From positions 62,001 to 126,000 of the forward strand of contig LNFI01000016.1 in NCBI GenBank assembly GCA_001464615.1: a DNA stretch of 64,000 nt, written 5' to 3'. Positions within the stretch are counted from its first letter, which is position 1; every line of letters starts with the position of its first letter. The position numbers and the translations under genes were made by a program. Below, piece after piece: positions 9,327 through 18,051 of this stretch. The stretch comes from Sphingomonadales bacterium Ga0077557. GTDB lineage: Bacteria > Pseudomonadota > Alphaproteobacteria > Sphingomonadales > Sphingomonadaceae. The notes under the pieces are model-generated. The model searched no databases and was not told the origin of the DNA. It was given only the letters and a program-made list of their open reading frames with translations.

Positions 9327-10109
9327 TCAACCCAGTGGCGACGGCGGAAAAGCCAGCGGGGCAATTGCGGCACCCGGCGTCCCCGCCGTAACGACTTGAT
9401 AAAGCGTCAGTCCTAAGGGTCCAAAGGCGATAATGTCTGTGACGATCTCCGTCGCAACGATACCGCCCAGGCCCCACCACCATGCCGGGTGGACCCGCCC
9501 GTCGCGCCGCAAATCAGCGATGATGCCGATTACCGGCAGCAGCATCACGCAGACAAAGGTGGCATGAAACGCCCATGGGATAAGCAGTGGCATCGGCAGC
9601 AGCCGCCCGAACCCCGGCCCGACGAGCAGCGCCATCCCGCAATAGTTGAGCCGCCGATGCCAGCCGGTGTGCATCCGCAAACTCACGCCAGCGACAATCA
9701 GACAAATGCAGCCGATCAGCGACAAGGGATCGAATACCAGAAAGTGCAGTGGCTGGAATATGAAGGGCGTTGTGCCAGCGCGCACGTTCATCAATGTCAC
9801 GGCGGTGCCCAGATAAAGCATCAGCGCCAGCCACCCCATCGCCAACCAGCCAAGCCGCCGGTGCAGCGCAATCGGACCCTGCGTCGCAAACCAGTTTTGC
9901 AGGACGTAAATGACCATCCAGCCCATGAAGACGATCGCATGAGCATGAACGATCGGCGGCCGGTTGAAGCTCGACCGACCGAAGGCTAGCGTCAGCCCGA
10001 ACCCCGCGATCAGCAGCCCCGCCATCACGAACGCCATCGTTAGGAAAAACCTGTCGTCGCTGCGATGCTGCTGTTGCGGCTGCGGCTGCGGCATTGCCAA
10101 AGTCGCCAT
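9327..10109 (-). CDS. Unknown polytopic membrane protein
   Basis: 260 residues from the ATG at 10109, chosen because GGGGGA lies about seven bases upstream; ATGs and a TTG just upstream are poorly placed. The N-terminus is Pro/Gln-rich, followed by about seven hydrophobic helices. Conserved-looking histidines occur near helix ends (VHAHAIVFMGWM, ALHRRLGW, RMHTGWHRRLNY), which could bind heme or metal, but I cannot assign a family. It runs ahead of nadA with a 53-bp gap, so co-transcription is possible without implying a shared function. Confidence 0.7.
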   Translation of the reverse strand: MATLAMPQPQPQQQHRSDDRFFLTMAFVMAGLLIAGFGLTLAFGRSSFNRPPIVHAHAIVFMGWMVIYVLQNWFATQGPIALHRRLGWLAMGWLALMLYLGTAVTLMNVRAGTTPFIFQPLHFLVFDPLSLIGCICLIVAGVSLRMHTGWHRRLNYCGMALLVGPGFGRLLPMPLLIPWAFHATFVCVMLLPVIGIIADLRRDGRVHPAWWWGLGGIVATEIVTDIIAFGPLGLTLYQVVTAGTPGAAIAPLAFPPSPLG

Positions 10110-10587
10110 CGTCATTTCCCCCAATTTCCCCTGGCCACGGCCATATCAGGTCAGCCCAGCCTGGAAAATGGTGCGCAAGCAGGTTTAGTGGCTGAGGGCC
10201 ATTTAACGGGCGACGAGCACGACCCGCCCACTGCCTCCTGGGACGAAGTTGCAGAAGTTGCGGGTTACCAGCCCCATTTCGCAAACCCCGTATGGGGGCG
10301 AACGATTTCAGGTCGGGTTGACGGCTTCAAAGAGCGACGGAAGCGATCTCATTTTTCGGTGATGTAGGAAAGATTTGGTTGCTGACGCCGATGCTTGCCG
10401 TTCGATGGTCCCAATCGAGACGGTAACTACCTCCCGCATACATTTGCCATGCAAACTTGGAAAGAAATACCATTAGCGGGCCTATATGCTCAACCAATGC
10501 GACAGCTGGATTGCGTAGGCCCGTCCCATGGAATAGCGATAGTACCAGAACCGGTCGATGTCTCGATAGGCGGAAGGAGATTTTTCG
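10110..10587. other. Intergenic region at the left flank of the low-GC island
   Basis: About 480 bp between divergent genes. No ORF with a convincing ribosome site or coding character is seen; the 70-codon frame at 10395-10607 overlaps the next gene. Base composition drops gradually toward the right. I found no tRNA, integrase or clear direct repeat that would mark an insertion boundary. Confidence 0.5.
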
Positions 10588-11748
10588 ATGCTGCTGGAGA
10601 GCATTAAGCTCACCAACTTCCTAAGCTATGGGAAGGAAAAACGAGCGATCGAATTACGCCCGTTAAACGTCATCGTTGGACCGAACGGCTCCGGCAAGTC
10701 GAACCTTATGGAAGCAATTGAACTTTTGCGTGCGACGCCAAAAGATTTACTTACACCGATTAGAGACGGTGGTGGAGTGAGAGATTGGCTATGGAAAGGA
10801 GCCACCAAGCCTGTTGCAGAAATAAATGCAGTAATTAATTACCCTAAGCGCAACGTACGTCTCCGATATATATTGCGATTTACTGAGGTGGGTCAGAGAT
10901 TTGAGATAGTTGACGAAAAAATAGAGAATGAAAATCCCGACCAGGGCCATAAGAAACCTTATTTATATTATAAATTTGAAAACGGCCATGGTGTTTTAAA
11001 TATAAATGGGACAACGCGGCAACTTCAACACGAAGACATCGACCCAGTCTCTTCTATTTTATCCCAGAGAAAAGATCCGCTACAATATCCTGAGCTTACC
11101 TATTTGGGGAACACATTTGGAAAGATCCGTCTTTATAGAGAATGGAGTTTTGGCCGCTACACTGTCCCACGCCTACCCCAGAAAGCAGATTTACCAAATG
11201 AGCATCTCGAACCAGATGGAAGCAATTTAGGTCTAGTTTTGAATCGCCTTCGGCGAGACCCTGTTATAAAAAAGAAACTACTTGAATCTCTCCGCACGCT
11301 TTACGACGGAATTGATGACTTTGACGTGCAAATTGAGGGCGGGACGGTGCAGGTGTTTTTCCACGAGGGGCGCTACACTGTTCCAGCAACAAGATTATCT
11401 GATGGTACATTGCGTTACCTCTGTTTGCTCGCTGTTCTCTGTCACCCCGATCCAGGTCCCCTGGTCTGCATAGAAGAACCCGAACTTGGGCTACATCCTG
11501 ACGTTCTGCCGAAGCTAGCCGAACTCCTTAAAGATGCATCCACCAGGACGCAGTTGATTGTGACAACCCATTCTGACGTTCTAGTTGATGCGATGACCGA
11601 CACTCCAGAATCCGTAATGATAGCCGAACGAACGGAAGACGGAACTCGTCTCGAAAGGCTGGATAATGAAAAGCTCAAACCATGGCTAGAAAAATACCGC
11701 CTCGGCCAGCTTTGGACACGCGGTGATATTGGGGGAACACGCTGGTGA
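10588..11748 (+). CDS. SMC/RecF-like AAA ATPase (AAA_21 type) of a putative defence pair
   Basis: 386 residues. An N-terminal ABC/SMC-type half-domain starts with the strand KLTNFLSYG and Walker A GPNGSGKSN (31-39); the C-terminal half has the signature-like LSDGTLRYL, Walker B LVCIEEPELGLHP (292-304) and the H-loop TTHSD (H328). This layout is shared by ATPases of OLD, Gabija and PARIS type systems. AAGGAG lies upstream of the ATG. Codon use is visibly more AT-rich than the neighbours, suggesting transfer. The stop overlaps the next gene by 4 bp, so the two form one unit. Confidence 0.88.
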   Translation: MLLESIKLTNFLSYGKEKRAIELRPLNVIVGPNGSGKSNLMEAIELLRATPKDLLTPIRDGGGVRDWLWKGATKPVAEINAVINYPKRNVRLRYILRFTEVGQRFEIVDEKIENENPDQGHKKPYLYYKFENGHGVLNINGTTRQLQHEDIDPVSSILSQRKDPLQYPELTYLGNTFGKIRLYREWSFGRYTVPRLPQKADLPNEHLEPDGSNLGLVLNRLRRDPVIKKKLLESLRTLYDGIDDFDVQIEGGTVQVFFHEGRYTVPATRLSDGTLRYLCLLAVLCHPDPGPLVCIEEPELGLHPDVLPKLAELLKDASTRTQLIVTTHSDVLVDAMTDTPESVMIAERTEDGTRLERLDNEKLKPWLEKYRLGQLWTRGDIGGTRW

Positions 11749-12371
11749 AACTCTTTGTAGAAGGCGGGGGAAGTTCTACGGCATTGAAATCGGAATGCCG
11801 CGAAGGCTTCAAAAATTTTATAACCAAGGCTGGAATTGAAAAGCGCCCGCGTATTGTGGCCTGTGGAAGCCGGTCAGAAGCGTACGATGACTTTATTACT
11901 GCAATAAAAAATAACGAAGATGCGGTACTTTTAGTTGATAGCGAGGGCAATTTGTCGGATGATTGTCAAGATGGTGACGATAGAACGAAATGGCTTCCTT
12001 GGAAGCATCTTGGAAAAAGGGTAGGTGATCTTTGGGCTAAGCCAAAAGCCAGCGATGATATCGACTGCCATATGATGGTCGAGGTTATGGAAAACTGGTT
12101 CCTTGCCGATCGTGCTGCGTTAATCACGTTTTTCGGCCACGGGTTTAAAGAAGGAAAGCTGCCGGCTGCTGAGCGCGCCATTGAGGGAATACCGAAGAGC
12201 GAGGTATATCGATCGCTCAGGGATGCGACCGCTGACTGCAGGACGAAAGCTCCATACGGCAAGGGCGCCCATTCCTTCAAAATCCTAGCTAGCCTTGATC
12301 CTGGGTTAGTTGCGAAAGCATCTCCTTGGGCAGCCCGCTTCTTGGACGCTTTAAAAGAGAAAATGGCCTGA
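11745..12371 (+). CDS. DUF4276 family protein (TOPRIM-like), partner of the ATPase
   Basis: 208 residues starting at a GTG (GTGA overlap with the ATPase stop, GGGGGAA upstream). The family start FVEGGGSS places an acidic residue at E6 after the first strand, and LLVDSEGNL (D65, E67) resembles the second acidic motif of TOPRIM folds; METWxxAD-type residues appear as MENWFLAD, with a C-terminal KGAHSFKIL. DUF4276 proteins commonly neighbour AAA ATPases. A nuclease role is an inference from fold-like motifs and from ATPase-TOPRIM systems; no activity is proven for this family by what is seen here. AT-rich relative to neighbours. Confidence 0.8.
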   Translation: MKLFVEGGGSSTALKSECREGFKNFITKAGIEKRPRIVACGSRSEAYDDFITAIKNNEDAVLLVDSEGNLSDDCQDGDDRTKWLPWKHLGKRVGDLWAKPKASDDIDCHMMVEVMENWFLADRAALITFFGHGFKEGKLPAAERAIEGIPKSEVYRSLRDATADCRTKAPYGKGAHSFKILASLDPGLVAKASPWAARFLDALKEKMA

Positions 12372-12538
12372 GAAGAGAGCGGCGATCTGCTTGTGTATAA
12401 CAAAACGGGTAAAATTCGGTCATTCTTGAAGCGACATCCCTTCCCAGAATCTGGTGATTGGAGACGAGCCGACCGGTTCCCCAAAAGCGACTTGACGAAT
12501 CTTCAACAGACTAAGCCCCTTTCCCCAATCCACCTACC

Positions 12539-13252
12539 CTACCGCCTATCCCCAACCACCTCTTCGACCGAACGCGAAACGTCCCATTGCTCGCCATTCA
12601 CGCGACGGCGTTCGGGGGGGAAGGTGACGATCACCCGAGCATTGGCGTGGCCCAACGTGCTAAGCGGCGCGGCAAGGAGATTGGACAAGGCCGCCCGCGC
12701 CTGTTCGCGCGCCTGAGCGATCCGCGCTGGGGAGCCCGCCTCCCTCTGCGCCTTATTAGTCGCGTTTTGCGACGCCTGCTGGCTCAGCGCCTCGCTCGCT
12801 TCGCGCGTTACAATCACGCCGGTGGTCTCCACCATCGTCCGGTGCGCCTCGTCGATGTTTGGCGCCGCTACGGTAACATCGGGGGCGTTGACGATCAGCG
12901 TTTCGGTCTTCGCATCCCATTCGACCTGATCGGGGCCGATGCCCGAAACATCGACGAAATAATCGACCGAATAGGGCATTTTGATCACCTGATCCGACCG
13001 CAGCCAGCCAAAGCCGCGCACATCGGTTGCGCGGCTCTGGATGATGCCGGTCAGCGAGGCGACCTTCAAGCTGCTCGCCCCCGACAGCCGCGCCGACACG
13101 AGTTGGGTCACGGCGTTGCCGCCATCGTCAACGCTCGGGGTATAACGCTCGCGAAATCGATCATAAGCTAGGAAACCGAGCAACCCGACCCCGATAATGA
13201 TCAACAGATTGATCAGCCAGCGCGATCCAGCGGGTTTCAGATCATCCGCCAT
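12539..13252 (-). CDS. DUF4230 family membrane-anchored protein
   Basis: 237 residues: a single N-terminal membrane helix (WLINLLIIIGVGLLGFLAYD, about 12-31) and an extracytoplasmic domain of DUF4230 type (TGIIQSRATDVRGFGWLRSD, MPYSVDYFVDVSGI), followed by an Ala/Gln/Arg-rich helix (about 150-200). Function of the family is unknown. The start overlaps the upstream MBL gene end by 16 bp, so the two are probably one transcript. It faces the DUF4276 gene convergently across 167 bp in which I see nothing coding. Confidence 0.8.
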   Translation of the reverse strand: MADDLKPAGSRWLINLLIIIGVGLLGFLAYDRFRERYTPSVDDGGNAVTQLVSARLSGASSLKVASLTGIIQSRATDVRGFGWLRSDQVIKMPYSVDYFVDVSGIGPDQVEWDAKTETLIVNAPDVTVAAPNIDEAHRTMVETTGVIVTREASEALSQQASQNATNKAQREAGSPARIAQAREQARAALSNLLAAPLSTLGHANARVIVTFPPERRRVNGEQWDVSRSVEEVVGDRR

Positions 13253-14091
13253 TGCGCGCCATCCTCAACAATCAGCCCGCGTGCGCGCAGGTCGATGAGA
13301 TGCGCCGACACCGATCCGCCCGCCGCGCCAAACAGTCGCCGGTCGATACCGACATACATGCGTTCGACCAGCTCGGGGATGGTGCCCACCCCCTCCTCCA
13401 AAAGTCGCAGGATCTGCGCTTCACGCTGGCGACGATGGCCCAAAAAGCCGCGCACCTTTTGCGCTGGATTGTCGATCGGCTCGCCATGCGCGGGGTAATA
13501 ACGGCGATCATCGCGCGTCTGGAGCTTTTGCAAACTGGCCATATAGGCCGCCATGTCGCCATCGGGCGGTGAAACGACGGTGGTCGACCAGCCCATCACA
13601 TGATCGCCGGTAAACAATGCGCCCGCCTCAGGCAGCGCAAAGCAGAGATGGTTGGAGGTGTGGCCGGGTGTTTCGACAGCGATCAGCGTCCAGCCATCGC
13701 CCGTGATGCTGTCGCCCTCGGCCATCACCCGATCCGGCGCATAATCGCGGTCGAACGCGGCATCGGCGCGGGGCCCGAGCGCATCGAGCACCAGTGGCGC
13801 ACAGCCCATGATCGGCGCACCGGTCGCAGCCTTTAGCGGGCGGCTGCCTGGGCTGTGGTCATTATGGGTGTGGGTGATGACGATGGCCCGCACCGGCCGG
13901 CCCGCAATCGCGCGGACAATGGCGTCGATATGCGCGGGATCATCGGGGCCGGGATCGATCACCGCCAGATCCGTGGTGCCGGCCAGATGGGTTTGCGTAC
14001 CCGTAAAGGTGAAGGCCGAGGGATTGGGTGCCAGCACGCGTGACACGAGCGGCTCGAGCGCGATGCAATCGCCTGTCGGTATCGCCTCCAT
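13237..14091 (-). CDS. MBL-fold metallo-hydrolase (LACTB2/GloB-like)
   Basis: 284 residues from the ATG at 14091; a frame continues upstream but looks non-conserved. The metal-binding motif THTHNDHSPGS, the later ETPGHTSNH and GDHVMGW segments, and PAHGEPI give a full set of zinc ligands. The C-terminal winged-helix-like region (VERMYVGIDRRLFGAAGGSV) is the LACTB2-type extension. Family members are endoribonucleases or thioesterases rather than true beta-lactamases. It lies 155 bp downstream of blaR1, separated by a hairpin. Confidence 0.85.
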   Translation of the reverse strand: MEAIPTGDCIALEPLVSRVLAPNPSAFTFTGTQTHLAGTTDLAVIDPGPDDPAHIDAIVRAIAGRPVRAIVITHTHNDHSPGSRPLKAATGAPIMGCAPLVLDALGPRADAAFDRDYAPDRVMAEGDSITGDGWTLIAVETPGHTSNHLCFALPEAGALFTGDHVMGWSTTVVSPPDGDMAAYMASLQKLQTRDDRRYYPAHGEPIDNPAQKVRGFLGHRRQREAQILRLLEEGVGTIPELVERMYVGIDRRLFGAAGGSVSAHLIDLRARGLIVEDGAQWRMI

Positions 14092-14173
14092 ACCTCTGCA
14101 AATGGCGGTTTGGTTCGGCAAAGACAAGGGGCGTGCGTGGAACCGGCGAGCGATTAATGGCCTGAAATCGAGT

Positions 14174-14207
14174 GTCCCGGCAGACACAGGGGCGCGCCTG
14201 CCGGGAC
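14174..14207 (-). terminator. Hairpin after blaR1
   Basis: Perfect 9-bp stem GTCCCGGCA (14174-14182) and TGCCGGGAC (14199-14207) with a 16-base loop, 40 bp downstream of the blaR1 stop. There is no T-run, so it could slow or end transcription only with Rho or act as a processing boundary. Confidence 0.45.
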
Positions 14208-14246
14208 TCCGCATGATGTCGGTATAACCGGCATCATTGGTGCGGA

Positions 14247-16064
14247 TCAGTTGACCTTGGCGAGATCAGCTTCGACTTCAGCAATGGCCTCGTCGATCGC
14301 CTGCAACGCTTCGCTGCTCGGTTTGCCTTTTGCCGCGATGCTGGCGCGGGTGCTGCGAAGCCCCTCCAGCGCGGATTGATAGGCTTTGCGCTCAATATTC
14401 CTGCTATTGGCCGCCACCGCAGCACTTTCTACCGTCACTTTATCGATCCGGTTTTGACATATAATAATGCGGCGTTTGCCGTTCTTTTCGTCATGCAGAA
14501 CCATCTTGCGGTCGTCGCCCTGCCCGCGTCCGCAATTCATTTGGGTAACTTCTGGAAATTGCCTGATTTCGATGGTCATGCGGTTGCCATCATCGGTCCG
14601 GACTTTAACGCCTGGGCCGCCAAATTTGAACATCCGGTGGATAATCGGCGCGCCATCGCGCTTCGATTGCGCCAATTCTTCAGGGGTGAAGCCATCGGCC
14701 AGCAGGTCCGCCTCAGATTTTTTTGACCGACGCTTTTTGAACACGATGATGTGGCGCTTGCCATCGGCATCGGTCCATTCCTGCCGTTCGCTATCCGTGT
14801 CGCCGGCGGCGGGCGCTACCGGTGCGACCGGTGCCACGGGCGCTGGAGGCGCAGCGGGTGCGACATCGGAAGGCGGCACGGGCACTGACTGTGGCTGCAA
14901 CGGCGCCACGGGCGCAGCTGGCGGTACCGGTGCCGCCCCCGTCGCCTGGGCAGCGGGCGATGGCAATGGGGCCAGCGCATGCCGCACATTGGACGCAGCC
15001 AACCGGTCAAGCTCAGCCAGATCACCCCCGATCGCCTCGTTCACTTTGGTCCGCACATTCTCGGCTGCCTGGGTACCCGATGCCGTTAGGCCAAGGCCAG
15101 CAATGCCGACCGCGATCACTGCCATCGACCCCGCGACCAGCCGCCCACGCGACTTCTTCGTTGATGAAAGCATCCTCAATCTCCCTTTCAAATCATTGAT
15201 TGTGTGCAAATGGCAGGCTGCAGATATCGCCCCGCCATGCGCCGATTTGACGATCGCGCGACCATAAGCATGGGTGAAGGCAGCGGTGCGCCCGGCCAGC
15301 ACGCGCGCATCGCACGCCATTTCCTGATCCGCCCGGAAAGCACGAAAGGCACGCCAGGCAATCGGGTTGAACCAGTGCAGGGCAAGCACACCAAGCGCCA
15401 CCCAGTTCGCAACCAGATCGCCGCGTGCGTGATGGGCCAATTCATGGGCCAGCGCGAGCGTGCGTTCATCCTCATCATAGCGATCGGTAAAGTCGCTTGG
15501 AAAGGCCACGACCTTGCGCCAGATGCCAAACGCTAGCGGACCACCCGTTGCGTCGGTTTCGATCACCTCTACCCGATCGCCTGCGATGCGATGGCGCCGC
15601 CGCGTCTGGCTTTCCAGGCGGCGGCAAAAGCGCCGATAGGTGACAAGATGATAGGCAAGAAAGATTGCCGCACCGATCGCCCAGAGGATCAGCGCAAGCA
15701 ACAGCCAGCTTGGCCCGCCTGCCGCGGCAACGGGCGGTACCAGCATCATCCGTATCGGTTCAGCGGCTAAGGTGAGATCAACCGTCGCAATCGCCTGGTC
15801 GGCGACGCTAGCGGGCAATCGTTCAGGATTGAGCACCCCGAACGCCACCCCTTGGCCCATCGCCTTTTCAACGGCGGGGGATACCAATCCGCTCAATCGC
15901 CAGTCGCCGGGCAGCGGTGGCAGAATGAGCCGGAGGACCGGCAATGCCCAAAGTGCATAGGCCACCGAAGGGCCAAAGGCCCGCCGCACCGGGTTCCGCA
16001 ACAGCAAAATGGCAAGCATCAGCAGGCTGGTCGCCAGCAGCGTTTCCACCCCCCAGCTGATCAT
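14247..16064 (-). CDS. BlaR1/M56-family membrane metallopeptidase
   Basis: 605 residues. Membrane helices at about 5-21, 34-50, 119-139 and 309-327; a zinc protease motif HELAH (H207, E208, H211) with a downstream acidic ligand near E248 (RADQEMACDARVL). The C-terminal half is a Pro/Ala/Val-rich linker (about 365-435) and a charged domain with long helices, not the penicillin-binding sensor of staphylococcal BlaR1. The start overlaps the blaI stop (ATGA). By family analogy it would cleave BlaI upon a cell-envelope signal; the signal here is unknown. Confidence 0.88.
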   Translation of the reverse strand: MISWGVETLLATSLLMLAILLLRNPVRRAFGPSVAYALWALPVLRLILPPLPGDWRLSGLVSPAVEKAMGQGVAFGVLNPERLPASVADQAIATVDLTLAAEPIRMMLVPPVAAAGGPSWLLLALILWAIGAAIFLAYHLVTYRRFCRRLESQTRRRHRIAGDRVEVIETDATGGPLAFGIWRKVVAFPSDFTDRYDEDERTLALAHELAHHARGDLVANWVALGVLALHWFNPIAWRAFRAFRADQEMACDARVLAGRTAAFTHAYGRAIVKSAHGGAISAACHLHTINDLKGRLRMLSSTKKSRGRLVAGSMAVIAVGIAGLGLTASGTQAAENVRTKVNEAIGGDLAELDRLAASNVRHALAPLPSPAAQATGAAPVPPAAPVAPLQPQSVPVPPSDVAPAAPPAPVAPVAPVAPAAGDTDSERQEWTDADGKRHIIVFKKRRSKKSEADLLADGFTPEELAQSKRDGAPIIHRMFKFGGPGVKVRTDDGNRMTIEIRQFPEVTQMNCGRGQGDDRKMVLHDEKNGKRRIIICQNRIDKVTVESAAVAANSRNIERKAYQSALEGLRSTRASIAAKGKPSSEALQAIDEAIAEVEADLAKVN

Positions 16065-16429
16065 GATTTGAGCCCTTTCAGCAGCGCCTCTATCTCAGCG
16101 ATGTCCTGGTCGGTCAGTTGATCGCGTTCAGCGAGGTGGGCGACAAGCGGGGTCAGCTTGCCGCCGAACAGCCGATCCATCAGCCGGCGCGATTCCCCCG
16201 CGACATAATCTTCGCGCGCGACCAACGGCCGGTACAAATAGCGGCGGCCATCTTCCTGATGGCCGATCACATTCTTGGCAAGCAACCGGCCGAGCAACGT
16301 CTTGACGGTATTGACGCTCCAATCGCGGCCCGGTTCGATCCGTTCGGCGACGTCTTGCGCCGAAAGCGGGGCACAATCCCACAATACTTCCATCACGGCA
16401 TGTTCAGCATCGCTGATTCGTTCGGCCAT
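16061..16429 (-). CDS. blaI: BlaI/MecI-family transcriptional repressor
   Basis: 122 residues, the usual size. A winged helix (ISDAEHAVMEVLWDCAPLSA, then WSVNTVKTLLGRLLAKNVIG and the wing DGRRYLYRPLV) is followed by a dimerisation helix bundle. BlaI dimers bind dyads and are inactivated by cleavage through the M56 partner. GGAG precedes the ATG at 16429. The gene opens a blaI-blaR1 operon and sits 13 bp downstream of a very strong palindrome that is the probable operator. Confidence 0.93.
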   Translation of the reverse strand: MAERISDAEHAVMEVLWDCAPLSAQDVAERIEPGRDWSVNTVKTLLGRLLAKNVIGHQEDGRRYLYRPLVAREDYVAGESRRLMDRLFGGKLTPLVAHLAERDQLTDQDIAEIEALLKGLKS

Positions 16430-16442
16430 CGCTCGCTCCTTC

Positions 16443-16482
16443 GACTACGGATGTAATCCCATCGATTACATCCGTAGTCAAG
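16443..16482 (-). promoter_or_regulatory. blaI promoter with a double BlaI operator
   Basis: Two perfect inverted 16-bp arms, GACTACGGATGTAATC (16443-16458) and its complement at 16464-16479, with a 5-bp spacer. Each arm also contains the ACTAC/ATGTA elements of the staphylococcal bla/mec operator dyad, so each may hold one BlaI dimer. On the minus strand TTGACT at the upstream arm is followed after 17 bp by GATTAC within the second arm, so the likely -35 and -10 lie inside the operator. Repression by occlusion is an inference. Confidence 0.8.
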
Positions 16483-16682
16483 AGGCCAGCGCTTTAGGGA
16501 ACCAGGCAATATTCGCCGTTCGTAAATGACCACAGGCTGAACGGTGCGTGTCGGAAATTCTTACAGTCGAACGCCATCCAGAGTCGGCGTTAACCATTGT
16601 AACGGGCCGAAAATGCAGCGCTTGGTCAATCTGGCACAAAGGCTGCTATATAACGGATATGCCGAGCGGTAGCGCTTCAGCA

Positions 16683-16724
16683 GGGCGGATTGACAGCTTC
16701 TTCCGGTTTCGCGTCAATCCGCCC
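16683..16724 (-). terminator. Hairpin downstream of the glycosyltransferase gene
   Basis: Perfect 12-bp stem GGGCGGATTGAC (16683-16694) and GTCAATCCGCCC (16713-16724), 18-base loop, 26 bp after the glycosyltransferase stop. No T-run follows on the minus strand. The remaining intergenic DNA between 16480 and 16750 shows no coding ORF. Confidence 0.55.
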
Positions 16725-16750
16725 GCCCCGGCATCCCCTAAGGAAATGGT

Positions 16751-18031
16751 TCAGATTGCAGGCGCGATTGCTGGGCGCGCTACCATCTGTGGCCGGCCGC
16801 CCGTTATCCGGCGCGCTGCGGCGCTCTGCAGCGCCTTGGGGTAAATATCGCTGAGCAAGCGTTCAAAGGTGCGATCCCAGCTGAATCGCGCTTCGACATG
16901 AGCCCGAGCCGCCTTACCGATCGCCTGATGATCGCCGTGCCAAAGCGCCACCACATTATCAGCCATTTGCTGGGTATCGTCGACGGGGCCGAGCAGCCCC
17001 AGCCCCGGCGGGACGCGATCGATCATCGCCCCGCTGGCGACGCCGACCACGGGCAGTCCAGCCGCCTGCGCCTCCACAATCGAAATGCCAAACGTCTCAT
17101 CCGCCATACCGGATACATAGATGTCCGACGACGCCAGTGCCCGAGCCAGCACCGCCCGATCATGAACAAAGCCCATAAAGGCAATCGGTAGCCCGGCGCT
17201 TTCATCCATCAACCTTGACCGCAATTTGCCATCACCAATGAGCACCATCGCCGCGCCCAGGTCGGGCGGCAAACGACGGAACATATCGATCAAGCGATCA
17301 GCGCGTTTTTCATTATCGATCCGACCCGCATAGACCAGCAATGGCCCATCGCCAGGAAGGCCCAAGTCGCGCCGAAACGCGGGATCGCGCTTCAACGGGT
17401 GGAACATATCGATATCGACGCCAAGCTGCAGCACGCTGGTGCGCGGCACATTATGCGCGGCGAGCACCTCGCAAACATCGTCACTCAACGTGTAGACCCA
17501 GTCGAATTCGCGGTAGGTGATCTCGGCATAGCCATAAGAAAGCCAGCGAAACCCCTTGCCAAGAAATGACCCGAACTTTGCGCTCGCCACGCGGTAGACA
17601 TGGGCATTGGGAAAATCGGTGCTGTAGGCCGCGACGAGCGCCGTTTCCGGATGCGCGCGACGATGATGGATCGCCGTCCAGGGCAGCACCCAGGGACAAA
17701 GCGATTCAACCACATCGGGCTTGAAACGGGCAAGCAACTCCCGGACGATCTTGGTCCGCAGAATGAAGCGATAATTGGGGCTACCCCGCACCGGATCGGC
17801 ACCGACTTCTGCCCAGATATGCCGCCCATTGACGACAATCTTGTCCTCTGGCCCAGGGACGATCTGCAACAGACTATGGGGTGTTTTGGCCAGGATATAA
17901 TCCCGCTTTTCACGCAAATAGGTGCTTACGCCGCCGCCACCTGCTGGTGAATAGCTCTGCGTCAGATCACAGATTAACATCGGGGCAGGCCCACTTGGCC
18001 CTTCGGGGGAATCGCCCTTGTCCAGTCGCAT
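16751..18031 (-). CDS. GT4-family glycosyltransferase
   Basis: 426 residues with two Rossmann-like domains. The N-terminal glycine-rich GGGGVSTYL acceptor/donor loop, the linker LQLGVDIDMFHP, the donor-side LLVYAGRIDNEKRADRLI, and the EX7E-type stretch DETFGISIVEAQAAGLPVVG are all present. It should transfer a sugar from a nucleotide- or GDP-linked donor onto a lipid or glycan; the acceptor cannot be told. The ATG at 18031 has a GGGGGG stretch upstream. It is the last gene of a DUF1476-bolA-grxD unit. Confidence 0.87.
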   Translation of the reverse strand: MRLDKGDSPEGPSGPAPMLICDLTQSYSPAGGGGVSTYLREKRDYILAKTPHSLLQIVPGPEDKIVVNGRHIWAEVGADPVRGSPNYRFILRTKIVRELLARFKPDVVESLCPWVLPWTAIHHRRAHPETALVAAYSTDFPNAHVYRVASAKFGSFLGKGFRWLSYGYAEITYREFDWVYTLSDDVCEVLAAHNVPRTSVLQLGVDIDMFHPLKRDPAFRRDLGLPGDGPLLVYAGRIDNEKRADRLIDMFRRLPPDLGAAMVLIGDGKLRSRLMDESAGLPIAFMGFVHDRAVLARALASSDIYVSGMADETFGISIVEAQAAGLPVVGVASGAMIDRVPPGLGLLGPVDDTQQMADNVVALWHGDHQAIGKAARAHVEARFSWDRTFERLLSDIYPKALQSAAARRITGGRPQMVARPAIAPAI

Positions 18032-18051
18032 ATAAAGCCCCCCTTGGTCGA

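Noticed and set aside
10395..10607. A 70-codon ORF ahead of the ATPase gene, considered as a third member of the island.
   Set aside because: It overlaps the ATPase start in another frame and has no ribosome site or recognisable motif.
13237..14091. The MBL gene next to blaR1 as a metallo-beta-lactamase.
   Set aside because: It lacks a signal peptide and has the LACTB2-like C-terminal winged region, unlike class B beta-lactamases.
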